Positions 17,360-25,763 are shown, counted from the stretch's first letter. The stretch is 64,000 bases of DNA from Kaistia defluvii (GCF_040548815.1 NZ_JBEPSM010000001.1:310001-374000), one strand, 5' to 3'. A program made the numbers and translations. Notes: a model not told the origin generated them from the sequence alone.

Positions 17360-18295
17360 ATGACAGACGTCCTGCAGGCTTCCGCGGTTGGCGCCGCGAC
17401 GAGGCGGCCGAGTTCGCCCTGGCGGCGGCATCGCGAATGGATCACGCCGGTGCTGCTGCTGGCCCCGGGCCTGATCCTGTTCACGCTGATTATCGTCATC
17501 CCCACGCTGCAGAGCTTTCGCCTCAGCCTCTATGAATGGGATGGCATCGGGCCGAAAAGCTGGGTGGGCCTCGGCAATTACACCGAGCTTTTCTCGGATC
17601 CGCAGTTTCTCACCAGCCTGAAGAACAACGTCATCTGGCTGGTGCTTTTCCTGCTCGCGCCGGTCGGCGGGCTGGTGCTGGCGCTGTTGGTCAACCAGAA
17701 GATCAGGGGCATCCGGCTGGCCAAGTCGCTGTTCTTCATGCCGCTGGTGCTGGCGCCCGTCACCGTCGGCGTCGTCTATTCCTGGTTCTACGATCCGACC
17801 TTCGGCATGCTGGCGCTGATCTTCAACGCCTTCGGCGCCACCGCGCCGGCGATCCTGTCCGACCCGGACCTGGTGACGTTCGGCATCGTCGCCGCCGCGC
17901 TCTGGCCGCAGGTCGCCTTCTGCATGGTGCTGTTCCTGGCCGGGCTCAACAATCTCGACGAGGACGTGCTGGGAGCCGGCCGCGTTGATGGCGCCAAGGG
18001 CTTCCCGATGTTCTGGCACATCGTGCTGCCGCAGCTGCGCGCTGCGAGCTTCATCGCTCTCACCGTAACCGTGATCGGCGCGCTCCGGAGCTTCGACCTG
18101 ATCGCGATCATGACGCAGGGCGGTCCCTACGGATCCTCCTCGGTGCTCGCCTACCAGATGTACGAGCAGGCGATCTTCTCCTACCGGATGGGCTATGCGG
18201 CGGCGATCGCCACGGTGCTGTTCGGGGTCATGGCGGTGTTCATCGTCTTCTATCTGAGCCGCGTCATGCGCGCCGAGGCGAGGCGCGAACGATGA
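17360..18295 (+). CDS. Sugar ABC transporter permease (MalF/UgpA type)
   Basis: 311 residues, about six membrane helices, inner membrane. It begins with a basic cytoplasmic tail (RRPSSPWRRHREW) and a first helix TPVLLLAPGLILFTLIIVIP. The ATPase-contacting EAA loop is present near LDEDVLGAGRVDGAKGFPMFWHIVLPQL. The start at 17360 follows GGGTGGAA; the 125 bases after the binding-protein gene show no terminator. Its stop overlaps the next permease start by four bases (ATGA), showing co-translation. It forms the membrane channel with the next gene product. Confidence 0.93.
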   Translation: MTDVLQASAVGAATRRPSSPWRRHREWITPVLLLAPGLILFTLIIVIPTLQSFRLSLYEWDGIGPKSWVGLGNYTELFSDPQFLTSLKNNVIWLVLFLLAPVGGLVLALLVNQKIRGIRLAKSLFFMPLVLAPVTVGVVYSWFYDPTFGMLALIFNAFGATAPAILSDPDLVTFGIVAAALWPQVAFCMVLFLAGLNNLDEDVLGAGRVDGAKGFPMFWHIVLPQLRAASFIALTVTVIGALRSFDLIAIMTQGGPYGSSSVLAYQMYEQAIFSYRMGYAAAIATVLFGVMAVFIVFYLSRVMRAEARRER

Positions 18296-19146
18296 GCTAT
18301 CCGCTTCCCGTCCAGCAGGCCCGCCCGGCCATCCGCGCGCTCTATCCGGTCGCCATCGTCGTGGTGCTCGCCCTTTGGCTGCTGCCGCTGGTCGCCATCA
18401 CCATCACCTCGATCCGCTCGCAAGAGGATCTGATGGTCGGCAATTACTGGGGCTGGCCCAAGAGCTTCAATCTGTTCGAGAACTACCAGGCCGTCTTCAC
18501 ACAGACGGCGATGGCGCGCTTCTTCTTCAATTCGCTGGTGATCACGCTGCCGACGGTCTTCTTCGTCATGATCCTCTCAACCATGATGGGCTTCGTGCTG
18601 GCGCGGTACCGTTTCCGTGGCAATATGCTGTTGTTCGCGCTGCTGATCGGCGGCAACTTCATCCCGCACCAGATCCTGATGATCCCGGTTCGCGATTTCA
18701 TGCTGACGATCGGCCTCTACGACACGCCCTATGCGCTGATCCTGTTCCACACTGTCTTCCAGACCGGGTTCGCGACGCTGTTCATGCGCAATTTCATTGC
18801 CGATCTGCCGGGTGAACTGTTCGAGGCCGCGAAGGTCGAGGGCACCTCGCCCTGGCAGGTGCTCTGGCACATCGTCACGCCGCTGGTGCGTCCGGCGCTG
18901 GCGGCGCTCGGCGTGCTGGTCTTCACCTTTGTCTGGAACGACTATTTCTGGGCGCTGGTCCTGACCCAGGCCGACACGGTTCGGCCGGTGACGGCGGGTC
19001 TCGCCACTTTGCGCGGCCAGTATGTCACTGCCTGGAACATCATCTCCGCCGCGACGGTGCTCGTCGCGATCCCGCCGGTGCTGATGTTCTTCCTGATGCA
19101 ACGTCATTTCGTCGCCGGCCTGACCATGGGTGCGGTCAAGGGCTAG
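18292..19146 (+). CDS. Sugar ABC transporter permease (MalG/UgpE type)
   Basis: 284 residues with six membrane helices. The EAA motif is clear (ELFEAAKVEGTSPWQVLWHIVTPLVRPAL). The N-terminal half has PKSFNLFENYQAVFTQTAMARFFFNSLVIT, typical of the MalG class. It overlaps the previous gene by ATGA. No ATP-binding subunit gene is found in this cluster, so the pair must use an ATPase encoded elsewhere, as several sugar importers do. A hairpin at 19168-19189 separates it from the oxidoreductase fusion gene, possibly to adjust mRNA stability. Confidence 0.93.
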   Translation: MSYPLPVQQARPAIRALYPVAIVVVLALWLLPLVAITITSIRSQEDLMVGNYWGWPKSFNLFENYQAVFTQTAMARFFFNSLVITLPTVFFVMILSTMMGFVLARYRFRGNMLLFALLIGGNFIPHQILMIPVRDFMLTIGLYDTPYALILFHTVFQTGFATLFMRNFIADLPGELFEAAKVEGTSPWQVLWHIVTPLVRPALAALGVLVFTFVWNDYFWALVLTQADTVRPVTAGLATLRGQYVTAWNIISAATVLVAIPPVLMFFLMQRHFVAGLTMGAVKG

Positions 19147-19167
19147 GCGGCGCCTTCTTCCCTCCAA

Positions 19168-19189
19168 CATCCGGCTCCCGCGCCGGATG
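19168..19189 (+). other. Intercistronic hairpin
   Basis: CATCCGGC and GCCGGATG form a perfect 8-bp stem around a six-base loop, without a U-run. It lies between the second permease and the fusion gene, so it is more likely to affect mRNA stability than to terminate. Confidence 0.4.
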
Positions 19190-19211
19190 CCTTGCAACGA
19201 AAGAGACTGAT

Positions 19212-21227
19212 ATGACGACTTCGGCCCAGAAACCCGTCCGCTGGGGCATTATCGGACCTGGCAGCATCGCCAAGGCGTTTCGCGATGGCCTGTCGCATTC
19301 GCAGACCGGCCAGCTGGTCGCGATCGGCAGCCGCAATCCCGCCAAGTCGGGCCTTGCCGACGATTTTCCCGGCGCCCGCATCCATGATGGCTACCAGGCG
19401 CTGCTCGACGATGCCGAGGTCGATGCCGTCTATATCGCGACGCCGCATCCCGGCCACGCCGAATGGGCGATCAAAGCCGCCGAAGCCGGCAAGCATGTGC
19501 TGGTCGAAAAGCCGCTCGGCCTGACCGCCTATGAGGCGGAGGCGATCTTCCACGCGCACAAGAAGGCCGGCACCTTTGCCGCCGAAGCCTTCATGTACCG
19601 CCTGCATCCGCAGACGAAGCGGCTCTATGATCTCGTCGCCGGCGGCACGATTGGCGAAGTCCGCGCCATCAAGTCGAGCTTCGGCTTCGCCATGCCGAAA
19701 TTCGATCCCGACCATCGCCTCTATTCCAACGATCTCGCCGGCGGCGGCATTCTCGATGTCGGCTGCTATCCGGTGTCGATGACCCGTCTGATCGCGGGCG
19801 CTGCCTCGGGCAAGCCCTTCGTCGATCCGGTCCAGGTCCAGGGCTCGGCGCATCTTGGAAAGTCTGGCGTCGACGAATGGGCGGCGGCGATCCTGACCTT
19901 CCCGAATGACATCATCGCCGAGGTTTCCTGCAGCGTGTCGGTGGCGCAGGACAATGTGCTGCGCATCCTCGGCACCAAGGGCCGCATCGAGGTTTCCGAT
20001 TTCTGGTTCGCCAGCGGCAAGGAGGGCGGCACCGGCACCATCCGCGTCATCCGTCCTGATGGCACCGTCGAAGTTGTCGAGGTCGTCGAGCCGGGCTGGC
20101 TCTATTCGTTCGAGGTCGACGCGGCCGGCGAGGCGATCCGCGCCGGCAAGCAGCAGCTGGATTCGCCCGGCATGAGCTGGGCCGATACGCTCGGCAATCT
20201 GCGCACGCTCGACAAGTGGCGCGCCTCGGTCGGCCTCGTGTTCGACATCGAGAAGGCGTCGCGCAAGACCACCACGATCAAGGGCGCCAAGCTCTCGCGC
20301 GGACCGAAGTCGATCCCCAAGCGCCAGCTCGCCGGCGTCAGCCAGCCGACCTCGGTCGCGGCGCTTGGTTTCGAATTCTTCCCGGATTTCGCCAGCGCCT
20401 CGGTGCTGCTCGACGCCTTCCACGAGGCCGGCGGCAATCTGTTCGACACCGCCTACATCTATGGCGGCGGCAAGACCGAGAAGATCCTGGGCGACTGGCT
20501 GACCAGCCGGGGCGTGCGCAATGAATCGGTCGTTATCGGCAAGGGCGCGCATTCGCCGCTCGTCTATCCCGATGTGATCAGCAAGCAGCTGACGGAATCG
20601 CTCGACCGGCTGCAGACAGACCATGTCGACATCTACTTCATGCATCGCGACAATCCGGACGTGCCGGTCTCGGAATTCGTCGACGCGATGGATGCGGAGG
20701 TGAAGGCTGGCCGCATTCGCGGCCCGTTCGGCGGCTCCAACTGGACGCGCGAGCGCATGGACGCGGCGATCGCGTATGCTGAAAAGACCGGCAAGCAGAA
20801 GCCGGGCGCGCTTTCCAACAATTTCTCGCTCGCCGAAATGCTCGACCCGATCTGGGCGGGCTGCGTCGCGGCTTCGGATGACGAATGGAAGGCCTGGCTC
20901 AACCAGCGCCAGATCCCGAACTTCGCCTGGTCGAGCCAGGGCCGCGGCTTCTTCACGGACCGCGCCGGTCGCGACAAGCGCGACGACGAGGAAATCGTCC
21001 GGGTCTGGTATTCGGAGAAGAACTTCGAGCGCCGCGACCGCGCGATCGAGCTTGCCAAGAAGCTCGGCCGCGAGCCGATCCACATAGCGCTCGCCTATGT
21101 GCTGGCGCAGCCCTTCCCGGTAGTTCCGCTGATCGGTCCGCGCACGCTGGCAGAACTGGAAGACAGCCTGTCCGCGCTGGACATCCAGCTGACGCCGGAG
21201 CAGGTGACCTGGCTCGATCGCGGCTAG
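19212..21227 (+). CDS. Fusion of a Gfo/Idh/MocA oxidoreductase and an aldo/keto reductase
   Basis: 671 residues made of two complete redox domains. Residues 1 to about 330 are a Gfo/Idh/MocA dehydrogenase: WGIIGPGSIA (NAD(P)-binding glycine loop), VLVEKPLG (EKP motif) and GGILDVGCYPV (active-site region). Residues from about 355 on are an aldo/keto reductase: NLFDTAYIYGGGKTEKILG (Asp and Tyr of the tetrad), VIGKG (Lys), DIYFMHRD (His), and a C-terminal VPLIGPRT cofactor segment, so the catalytic tetrad looks complete. The normally separate enzymes both act on sugars or polyols. Its place after the sugar permeases suggests two-step oxidation and reduction of the imported sugar; that is an inference. 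No internal stop or frameshift is seen. Confidence 0.9.
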   Translation: MTTSAQKPVRWGIIGPGSIAKAFRDGLSHSQTGQLVAIGSRNPAKSGLADDFPGARIHDGYQALLDDAEVDAVYIATPHPGHAEWAIKAAEAGKHVLVEKPLGLTAYEAEAIFHAHKKAGTFAAEAFMYRLHPQTKRLYDLVAGGTIGEVRAIKSSFGFAMPKFDPDHRLYSNDLAGGGILDVGCYPVSMTRLIAGAASGKPFVDPVQVQGSAHLGKSGVDEWAAAILTFPNDIIAEVSCSVSVAQDNVLRILGTKGRIEVSDFWFASGKEGGTGTIRVIRPDGTVEVVEVVEPGWLYSFEVDAAGEAIRAGKQQLDSPGMSWADTLGNLRTLDKWRASVGLVFDIEKASRKTTTIKGAKLSRGPKSIPKRQLAGVSQPTSVAALGFEFFPDFASASVLLDAFHEAGGNLFDTAYIYGGGKTEKILGDWLTSRGVRNESVVIGKGAHSPLVYPDVISKQLTESLDRLQTDHVDIYFMHRDNPDVPVSEFVDAMDAEVKAGRIRGPFGGSNWTRERMDAAIAYAEKTGKQKPGALSNNFSLAEMLDPIWAGCVAASDDEWKAWLNQRQIPNFAWSSQGRGFFTDRAGRDKRDDEEIVRVWYSEKNFERRDRAIELAKKLGREPIHIALAYVLAQPFPVVPLIGPRTLAELEDSLSALDIQLTPEQVTWLDRG

Positions 21228-21253
21228 CACAGGCTGGTGGCGACCGGCTCTTC

Positions 21254-21331
21254 GCCTCTCCCTCAGGGAGAGGTTAAGAACGGTGCCCGCCGTCCGAAAC
21301 GCGCGCCCTCATCTCCCGCAGGAGGTGAGGG
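21254..21331. repeat. Short palindromic repeats (CTCTCCCTCAGGGAGAG family)
   Basis: A partial copy of the interspersed palindrome (21255-21273) followed by an imperfect palindrome around CTCCCGCAGGAGG (21306-21331). It lies downstream of the fusion gene. The full-length family members are at 25816-25939 and 37631-37753. Confidence 0.6.
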
Positions 21332-21355
21332 CCGTTCGCCGGTCAGGCAGCGCGG

Positions 21356-21544
21356 CTATTCCATTTCGGAGTCGCGATCCTCTCCCGAACGCGACATGGT
21401 CATCTGCGGCAGCTTCTTCTCGGACGGCCGCGCATGCAGCACGGCGGCCGCCAGGCACGGGTTCAGAGCCTTGTAGTGGCTCTGCAGGTTTTCCTCGCGC
21501 GGGCCGGTCTGGGTCGCGAGGGTCGCTTGCTGTCTGGGCATCAT
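21356..21544 (-). CDS. Small protein of 62 residues, second of two tiny genes
   Basis: Unrecognised. It is predicted because an excellent ribosome site (GAGAGGAG) stands just before a double ATG at 21539-21544. The product begins MMPRQQATLATQTG, then LQSHYKALNPCLAAAVLHAR, and ends in a charged tail. There is no signal peptide or membrane helix; LNPCLAAAVLHAR could be a short amphipathic helix. It starts 23 bases after the previous tiny gene and in the same direction, forming a likely two-gene operon divergent from a LysR regulator. A non-coding origin remains possible. Confidence 0.5.
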   Translation of the reverse strand: MMPRQQATLATQTGPREENLQSHYKALNPCLAAAVLHARPSEKKLPQMTMSRSGEDRDSEME

Positions 21545-21567
21545 GTACTCCTCTCCCAGCCGCTGCA

Positions 21568-21753
21568 TTACGCACAGCGACTGTCTGGTTGCGGTTGAAA
21601 CGCCTGCGGGGCATCGACCGCCTCCGGGCCGATCGGAAGATCGGCCAACTCGCGGACAGTCAAATCCCAAACTGCGTTCGCATTGTGGGCGACAGGCTCC
21701 GGCGCGACCGCCCAATCGATCAGTGCGCGAAAGAGTCCATGGATCGTCATCAT
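21568..21753 (-). CDS. Small protein of 61 residues, first of two tiny genes
   Basis: Unrecognised. A strong GAGGAG site lies 5 bases before the double ATG at 21748-21753. The product starts MMTIHGLFRALIDWAV and continues NANAVWDLTVRELADLPIG, ending in a proline- and glutamine-rich tail. It is too short for a known domain. The 89-base gap to the divergent LysR gene at 21843 would hold both promoters, the usual place for a LysR-controlled target. Together with 21356-21544 it looks like a small operon. Confidence 0.5.
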   Translation of the reverse strand: MMTIHGLFRALIDWAVAPEPVAHNANAVWDLTVRELADLPIGPEAVDAPQAFQPQPDSRCA

Positions 21754-21842
21754 CGATCTCCTCGGCTGACGCTGAGGCAAGATGGTCCTAAATGCTTCGC
21801 GGCACTATCGACATGATCTCGGTCACACTTTAGAAAAACTAT

Positions 21843-22724
21843 ATGACCGAGGCTTTCAAAGTCCCCCTCAACGCGCTGCGGGCTATAGAAATCGTCGCCC
21901 GTTCGGGAACGTTGTCTACCGCCGCGGCGGAACTGGGCGTCACGCCGGGCGCTGTCAGCCAGCATATTAAGCGCGCCGAGGCGCGACTCGGCGTTCATCT
22001 TTTCGAGCGCACGCCGCGAGGTCTGGTCGCCACGCCGGCGTTGGAAGCCGCCCTGCCGCCGTTGCAGGCGGGATTCCGTTCGCTCGCCGAGGCGCTCGCC
22101 ATCATCGATGGCGACCAGCGCGGCATGCTGACGATCACCACGGCGCCGACCTTCGCCGCGCGCTGGCTGGTGCAGCGGCTGGGCCATTTCACCCGCGCCC
22201 ATCCCGAGATCGAGATCCGCTTCGTGGCGACGACCGATGTCATCGATCTCGCCCGCAGCGACGTCGATTGCGCGATACGGCTCGGGCGGGGCGCCTGGCC
22301 GGGCGTGGTGGCCGAACCGCTGACGGCGCAGCCCTTCTTCCCGGTCTGCGCGCCGCAATGGCGCGACAGGCTGCGCCGGCCCGCCGACCTGGCCGACGTC
22401 CCCGTGATCGCCGACGAGGGCACGCTGGTCGACTGGGACGCCTGGTTCCTGGCCACCGGCTCGCCCCCGGTCAAGCTGACCGGGCCGTCCTATACCGATC
22501 CGGTGCTGGCGCTGGAGGCGACCTTGGCGGGGCAAGGGGTGATGCTGGCCTGGCAGATGGTGGTCGCCGACGCGCTCGCCGCGGGCCGTCTGGTCCGGCC
22601 CTTCCCGCAGGAGGCGAAGACCGATCTTGCCTATTGGTTCGTGACGACAGAGGCGAAGGCGCGCAGCCGCAAGGTCCGCCTGTTCCGCACCTGGCTGGCA
22701 GGCGAACTGGCCAACTCGCCGTAG
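21843..22724 (+). CDS. LysR-type transcriptional regulator (GcvA-like)
   Basis: 293 residues. The N-terminal winged helix-turn-helix covers NALRAIEIVARSGTLSTAAAELGVTPGAVSQHIKRAEARLGVHLFERTPRG, the pattern of the GcvA/AmpR branch. An effector domain of two periplasmic-binding-like lobes follows, with the crossover segment near VDCAIRLGRGAWPGVVAEPL and, late, GVMLAWQMVVADALAAGRLVRPF. It is divergent from two tiny genes that it may control. Its end converges with the VOC gene only six bases away. The inducer is unknown. Confidence 0.92.
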   Translation: MTEAFKVPLNALRAIEIVARSGTLSTAAAELGVTPGAVSQHIKRAEARLGVHLFERTPRGLVATPALEAALPPLQAGFRSLAEALAIIDGDQRGMLTITTAPTFAARWLVQRLGHFTRAHPEIEIRFVATTDVIDLARSDVDCAIRLGRGAWPGVVAEPLTAQPFFPVCAPQWRDRLRRPADLADVPVIADEGTLVDWDAWFLATGSPPVKLTGPSYTDPVLALEATLAGQGVMLAWQMVVADALAAGRLVRPFPQEAKTDLAYWFVTTEAKARSRKVRLFRTWLAGELANSP

Positions 22725-22730
22725 GCCCGG

Positions 22731-23162
22731 TCAGTTCGATCCCGGCAGCGCGTCCTTGGCATATTGCGCGGCGAATTCGGCGCTTGGCGCAATCGGCGTG
22801 ATGACGTCGATCAGCACGCCGTTCGGATCGCGGGTGATGAAATGCCTTTGGCCGAACGGCTCGTCGCGTAGCGCCAGCAGCATCGGCAATCCCGCCGCCA
22901 CCAATCGGGCATGGACGGCATCGACATCCTCGACCTCGAAATTGAGCAGTAGGCCGGCCGCCGTGCCGCGTCCGACTTCCGGGATGGTCGCATGAGTCCC
23001 GTCCAGGACGGCGAGATTGACCGCGGGATCCGTCACGGACTGGAGATGGACGTACCAGTCGCTCTCGAACGCAGCCACGAAACCGAAATGGGCCTGGTAG
23101 AACGCGGCCGTCGCCGCGACATCCCCGGTCATCAACACGGGATAGAAGCTCGTGATCCGCAT
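22731..23162 (-). CDS. VOC (glyoxalase/bleomycin resistance) family protein
   Basis: 143 residues with the paired beta-alpha-beta-beta-beta modules of the vicinal oxygen chelate fold: [51 protein letters not shown] and [21 protein letters not shown]. It begins [10 protein letters not shown] at 23162, with GGGAG about 10 bases upstream. Family members are metal-dependent lyases, dioxygenases or antibiotic-binding proteins; the reaction here is unknown. It is divergent from a TetR repressor, and the shared gap carries two palindromes that fit TetR binding, so it is the likely repressed target, perhaps a detoxification function. Confidence 0.87.
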   Translation of the reverse strand: MRITSFYPVLMTGDVAATAAFYQAHFGFVAAFESDWYVHLQSVTDPAVNLAVLDGTHATIPEVGRGTAAGLLLNFEVEDVDAVHARLVAAGLPMLLALRDEPFGQRHFITRDPNGVLIDVITPIAPSAEFAAQYAKDALPGSN

Positions 23163-23186
23163 GGCCTTGCGCTCCCAGGTGGTTGG

Positions 23187-23232
23187 CATACAGTCTGCAT
23201 GTATTTTCTCCAATAACATACAGGCTGTATGT
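23187..23232. promoter_or_regulatory. Twin operator palindromes between the VOC and TetR genes
   Basis: ACATACAG-G-CTGTATGT (23216-23232) is a perfect 17-bp palindrome. CATACAG-T-CTGCATG (23187-23201) is the same motif with one mismatch. Their centres are 30 bases apart, about three helical turns. The second ends directly at the TetR start codon. This is the expected site of autoregulation and of repression of the VOC gene. Confidence 0.8.
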
Positions 23233-23826
23233 ATGCAACCCGCGGCTCGCACCAATCAGGACCGCACAGAGAAGACCCGGGCCGCGCTCCTGGCCGCGGC
23301 CCGGGCGTTGTTCGTCGCCAAGGGCTATGCCGAGACATCGACGCCCGAGATCGTGGCTGCGGCGGGGATCACGCGCGGCGCGCTCTATCATCACTTCCAG
23401 GACAAGCGCGATCTGTTCCGCGCCGTCGTGTCGGAAGAAGCGCGCCAGGTCGCTCGCGCGATCGGGGAGAGGGCGCCGGATTCGCTACCGCCGCTGGAGG
23501 CGCTGGTCGCCGGCGGCGCGGCCTATCTTCAGGCCATGCGCGAGCCGGGGCGGACGCGACTGCTGCTGATCGAGGCGCCTTCCGTGCTCGGCCTGGTGGA
23601 GGTTCGGGCGCTGGACGAAGCCCATGCGGCGCGGACGCTTGCCGAGGGACTGGCCGCCGCGTTGCCGGCGCATGCGGGGCGCGATGCCGGACTGCCGCTC
23701 GCGGCGCTGACCGATCTGCTCTCGGCCGCGTTCGACCGCGCTGCCCTGGCGATCGACGCCGGGGCCGACCCGGCCGAATACCATGCGGCGATTTCAGCTT
23801 TGATAAGGCGTCTCGTGCTGAACTAG
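23233..23826 (+). CDS. TetR family transcriptional regulator
   Basis: 197 residues. The N-terminal helix-turn-helix is canonical: [51 protein letters not shown] (residues about 15-65). The rest is a helical ligand domain that gives no hint of the ligand. The start at 23233 immediately follows the operator palindrome and has no Shine-Dalgarno sequence, so the mRNA may be leaderless or poorly translated; an in-frame start at 23152 would run through the operators and is unlikely. It probably represses itself and the divergent VOC gene. Confidence 0.93.
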   Translation: MQPAARTNQDRTEKTRAALLAAARALFVAKGYAETSTPEIVAAAGITRGALYHHFQDKRDLFRAVVSEEARQVARAIGERAPDSLPPLEALVAGGAAYLQAMREPGRTRLLLIEAPSVLGLVEVRALDEAHAARTLAEGLAAALPAHAGRDAGLPLAALTDLLSAAFDRAALAIDAGADPAEYHAAISALIRRLVLN

Positions 23827-23895
23827 GCTCGACGCGGAAGCAGGCCGGAGACGCCCAGACTGGGCTGCGGCCAGGACGGACGGCAAGGAAATCGC

Positions 23896-24486
23896 ATGAC
23901 GGATTGGAATGACCGCGTTCGCGAGCGCGAGCGCATCCTGCTCTCGGACAGTTGGGGCAGGCTCTACAAGAACATCTTCGACTATCGCCGCTCGGACGGA
24001 AGCTGGCAGACGCAGACGCGCGAGACCTATGATCGCGGCGATGGCGCAGCCGTGCTGCCCTATGATCCCGATCGCGGCACGCTGCTGCTGATCCGCCAGT
24101 TCCGCTATCCGGCCTGGGTGCGCGGCCATCACGAGCCGCTGGTCGAGGTCTGCGCCGGCCTGCTCGATGCCGACGATCCTTTCACCTGCATCCGCAAGGA
24201 GGCCGAGGAAGAGCTGGGCGTCACGCTCGAGGCGCCGGTGCGCGTGATGATTCCGTTCATGTCGCCCGGCAGCGTCGTCGAGCAGCTTCACCTCTTCGTC
24301 GCTCGCTATTCGCCGCGCGACCGCACCGGCGATGGCGGCGGCCACAAGAATGAGGGCGAGGATATCGAGGTGTTGGAGCTTCCCTTCGCCGAAGCGCTGG
24401 CGATGATCGACGACGGTCGCATCTGCGATGCCAAGACGATCCTGCTGATCCAGCATGTCGCGCTGAAGGGCCTGCTCAGGCCCTGA
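23896..24486 (+). CDS. NUDIX hydrolase, NudK-like
   Basis: 196 residues. The Nudix helix is AGLLDADDPFTCIRKEAEEELG, one residue shorter than the general box but the same as in E. coli NudK, which hydrolyses GDP-mannose and related nucleotide sugars. Before it, TLLLIRQFRYPAW and EVCAGLLDAD match that subfamily, and SPGSVVEQLHLFVARYSP follows. The catalytic EEAEEEL acids are retained. It is encoded 69 bases after the TetR gene in the same direction. The gene end converges with the HxlR gene two bases away, with no room for a terminator. Confidence 0.9.
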   Translation: MTDWNDRVRERERILLSDSWGRLYKNIFDYRRSDGSWQTQTRETYDRGDGAAVLPYDPDRGTLLLIRQFRYPAWVRGHHEPLVEVCAGLLDADDPFTCIRKEAEEELGVTLEAPVRVMIPFMSPGSVVEQLHLFVARYSPRDRTGDGGGHKNEGEDIEVLELPFAEALAMIDDGRICDAKTILLIQHVALKGLLRP

Positions 24487-24488
24487 TT

Positions 24489-24956
24489 TCAGCGCTCGCC
24501 TTCCGCCTCGCGCCTGGCGTCATAAACCGCGCGCGAGGCGCGGACATGGTCATGATGCGAGGCCGCCCAGGCCGTGAGGGCGCGCATCGGCTCGGCCAGC
24601 GAATGGCCCATCTCGGTCAGCGCATATTCGACCTGCGGCGGCGTGGTCGGGAACACCTGGCGGCTCACCAGCCCATCCCGCTCCAGGCTGCGCAGCGTCA
24701 CCGTCAGCATGCGCTGCGAAATCCCGTCGACCGCGCGCTTCAGCGCATTGAAGCGATGCGGCCCCGTGGTGAGCTGCAGCACGACGAGATAACTCCAGGC
24801 ATCGCCCAGCCGGTCCAGCACGTCGCGCACCGGACACTGCTCTGCCGGCAACACCACGGTGCCGGCGAACGGTCCGTTCAGCAGCGGCGCGCCAATGGCC
24901 ATCGGTGCGGGCGCGTCGGACGCTTCCGAATCGAGCCTTTCGGCCGTTCCTTCCAT
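24489..24956 (-). CDS. HxlR-type transcriptional regulator
   Basis: 155 residues. The winged helix of the HxlR/MarR-like family is clear: [80 protein letters not shown]. The N-terminal 40 residues are disordered-looking and rich in Ala and Pro. The ATG at 24956 has CAGGAGAC at ideal distance; another in-frame codon at 25031 is inside a palindrome. HxlR regulators often sense electrophiles or redox stress. It is divergent from an NAD(P)-binding oxidoreductase, its probable target. Confidence 0.9.
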   Translation of the reverse strand: MEGTAERLDSEASDAPAPMAIGAPLLNGPFAGTVVLPAEQCPVRDVLDRLGDAWSYLVVLQLTTGPHRFNALKRAVDGISQRMLTVTLRSLERDGLVSRQVFPTTPPQVEYALTEMGHSLAEPMRALTAWAASHHDHVRASRAVYDARREAEGER

Positions 24957-25014
24957 GATGCCGTCTCCTGTGGCCCGCAAGGTGGTTCCCCCGCTGTGCT
25001 CTGGTGCGCTGGAG

Positions 25015-25031
25015 ATGCGTTCTTTACGCAT
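25015..25031. promoter_or_regulatory. Candidate HxlR operator
   Basis: ATGCGT-TCTTT-ACGCAT is a perfect 6-bp inverted repeat with a 5-base spacer, in the gap between the divergent HxlR and oxidoreductase genes, close to a TTGACT on the minus strand. The position fits autoregulation; this is an inference. Confidence 0.5.
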
Positions 25032-25115
25032 TCAAGTCAAGCGCCTAGTTATCGATCGTAACCGCATGGAATGCGAGAGAGGGCGCGGATGTCGCGCCGG
25101 TCGAACAGGATGGAC

Positions 25116-25763
25116 ATGATGAAGATTGCAGTCATTGGCGCGACGGGTTTTGTCGGGGCGACGGTCGTCGCGGAGGCCTTGTCGCGTGGCCACGCGGTCG
25201 GCGCCATTGCCCGTCATCCCGAGAAGCTGGCCGACGCGCCGGGCCTGACCAAGATCGCCGGCGACGTGCTCGATGCCGATCGCGTCGCGGCGCTGGTGAA
25301 AGGCTATGACTATGTCGTCAGCGCCTATAATCCCGGCTGGACCAACCCGGACATCTACAATGAATACAAGCGCGGCGCGGCGGCGATCGTCGCCGGCGTG
25401 AAGAAGGCCGGCCTGCCGCTGCTGGTCGTCGGCGGCGCCGGCAGCCTCGAAGTCGCGCCCGGCGTGCAGGCGGTCGACCTGCCGGAGTTCCCCGAGGCCT
25501 GGAAGCCGGGTGCGCTCGCCGCCCGCGACGGGCTGACCGAGATCCGCAAGGAGACCGGCCTCGACTGGACCTTCCTGTCGCCGGCCGCGATCCTTGAGCA
25601 CGACACCCCGCGCACCGGCCACTATCGCCTCGGCCTCGACAATCCCGTCATCGACCCGGCCACGGGCACCGCGCATATCTCGGTCGGCGACCTGGCGGTG
25701 GCGATCCTCGACGAAGCCGAGAGCCGCAAGCACACCCACAAGCGTTTCACCGTCGGCGTCTGA
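25116..25763 (+). CDS. NAD(P)H-binding oxidoreductase, NmrA/SDR-a5 type
   Basis: 215 residues of atypical short-chain dehydrogenase fold. The start MMKIAVIGATGFVGATVVAEALSRGHAV holds the GxxGxxG dinucleotide loop. Further marks are KIAGDVLDADRVAALVKGYDYVVSAY and LLVVGGAGSLEV, and there is no YxxxK catalytic pair, as in NmrA/YwnB-type proteins that bind NAD(P) but may sense or reduce quinones. The ATG at 25116 follows AGGA at 5 bases; ATGs at 25110 and 25119 are alternatives. It is divergent from HxlR, a common pairing with redox or electrophile-response enzymes. Confidence 0.88.
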   Translation: MMKIAVIGATGFVGATVVAEALSRGHAVGAIARHPEKLADAPGLTKIAGDVLDADRVAALVKGYDYVVSAYNPGWTNPDIYNEYKRGAAAIVAGVKKAGLPLLVVGGAGSLEVAPGVQAVDLPEFPEAWKPGALAARDGLTEIRKETGLDWTFLSPAAILEHDTPRTGHYRLGLDNPVIDPATGTAHISVGDLAVAILDEAESRKHTHKRFTVGV

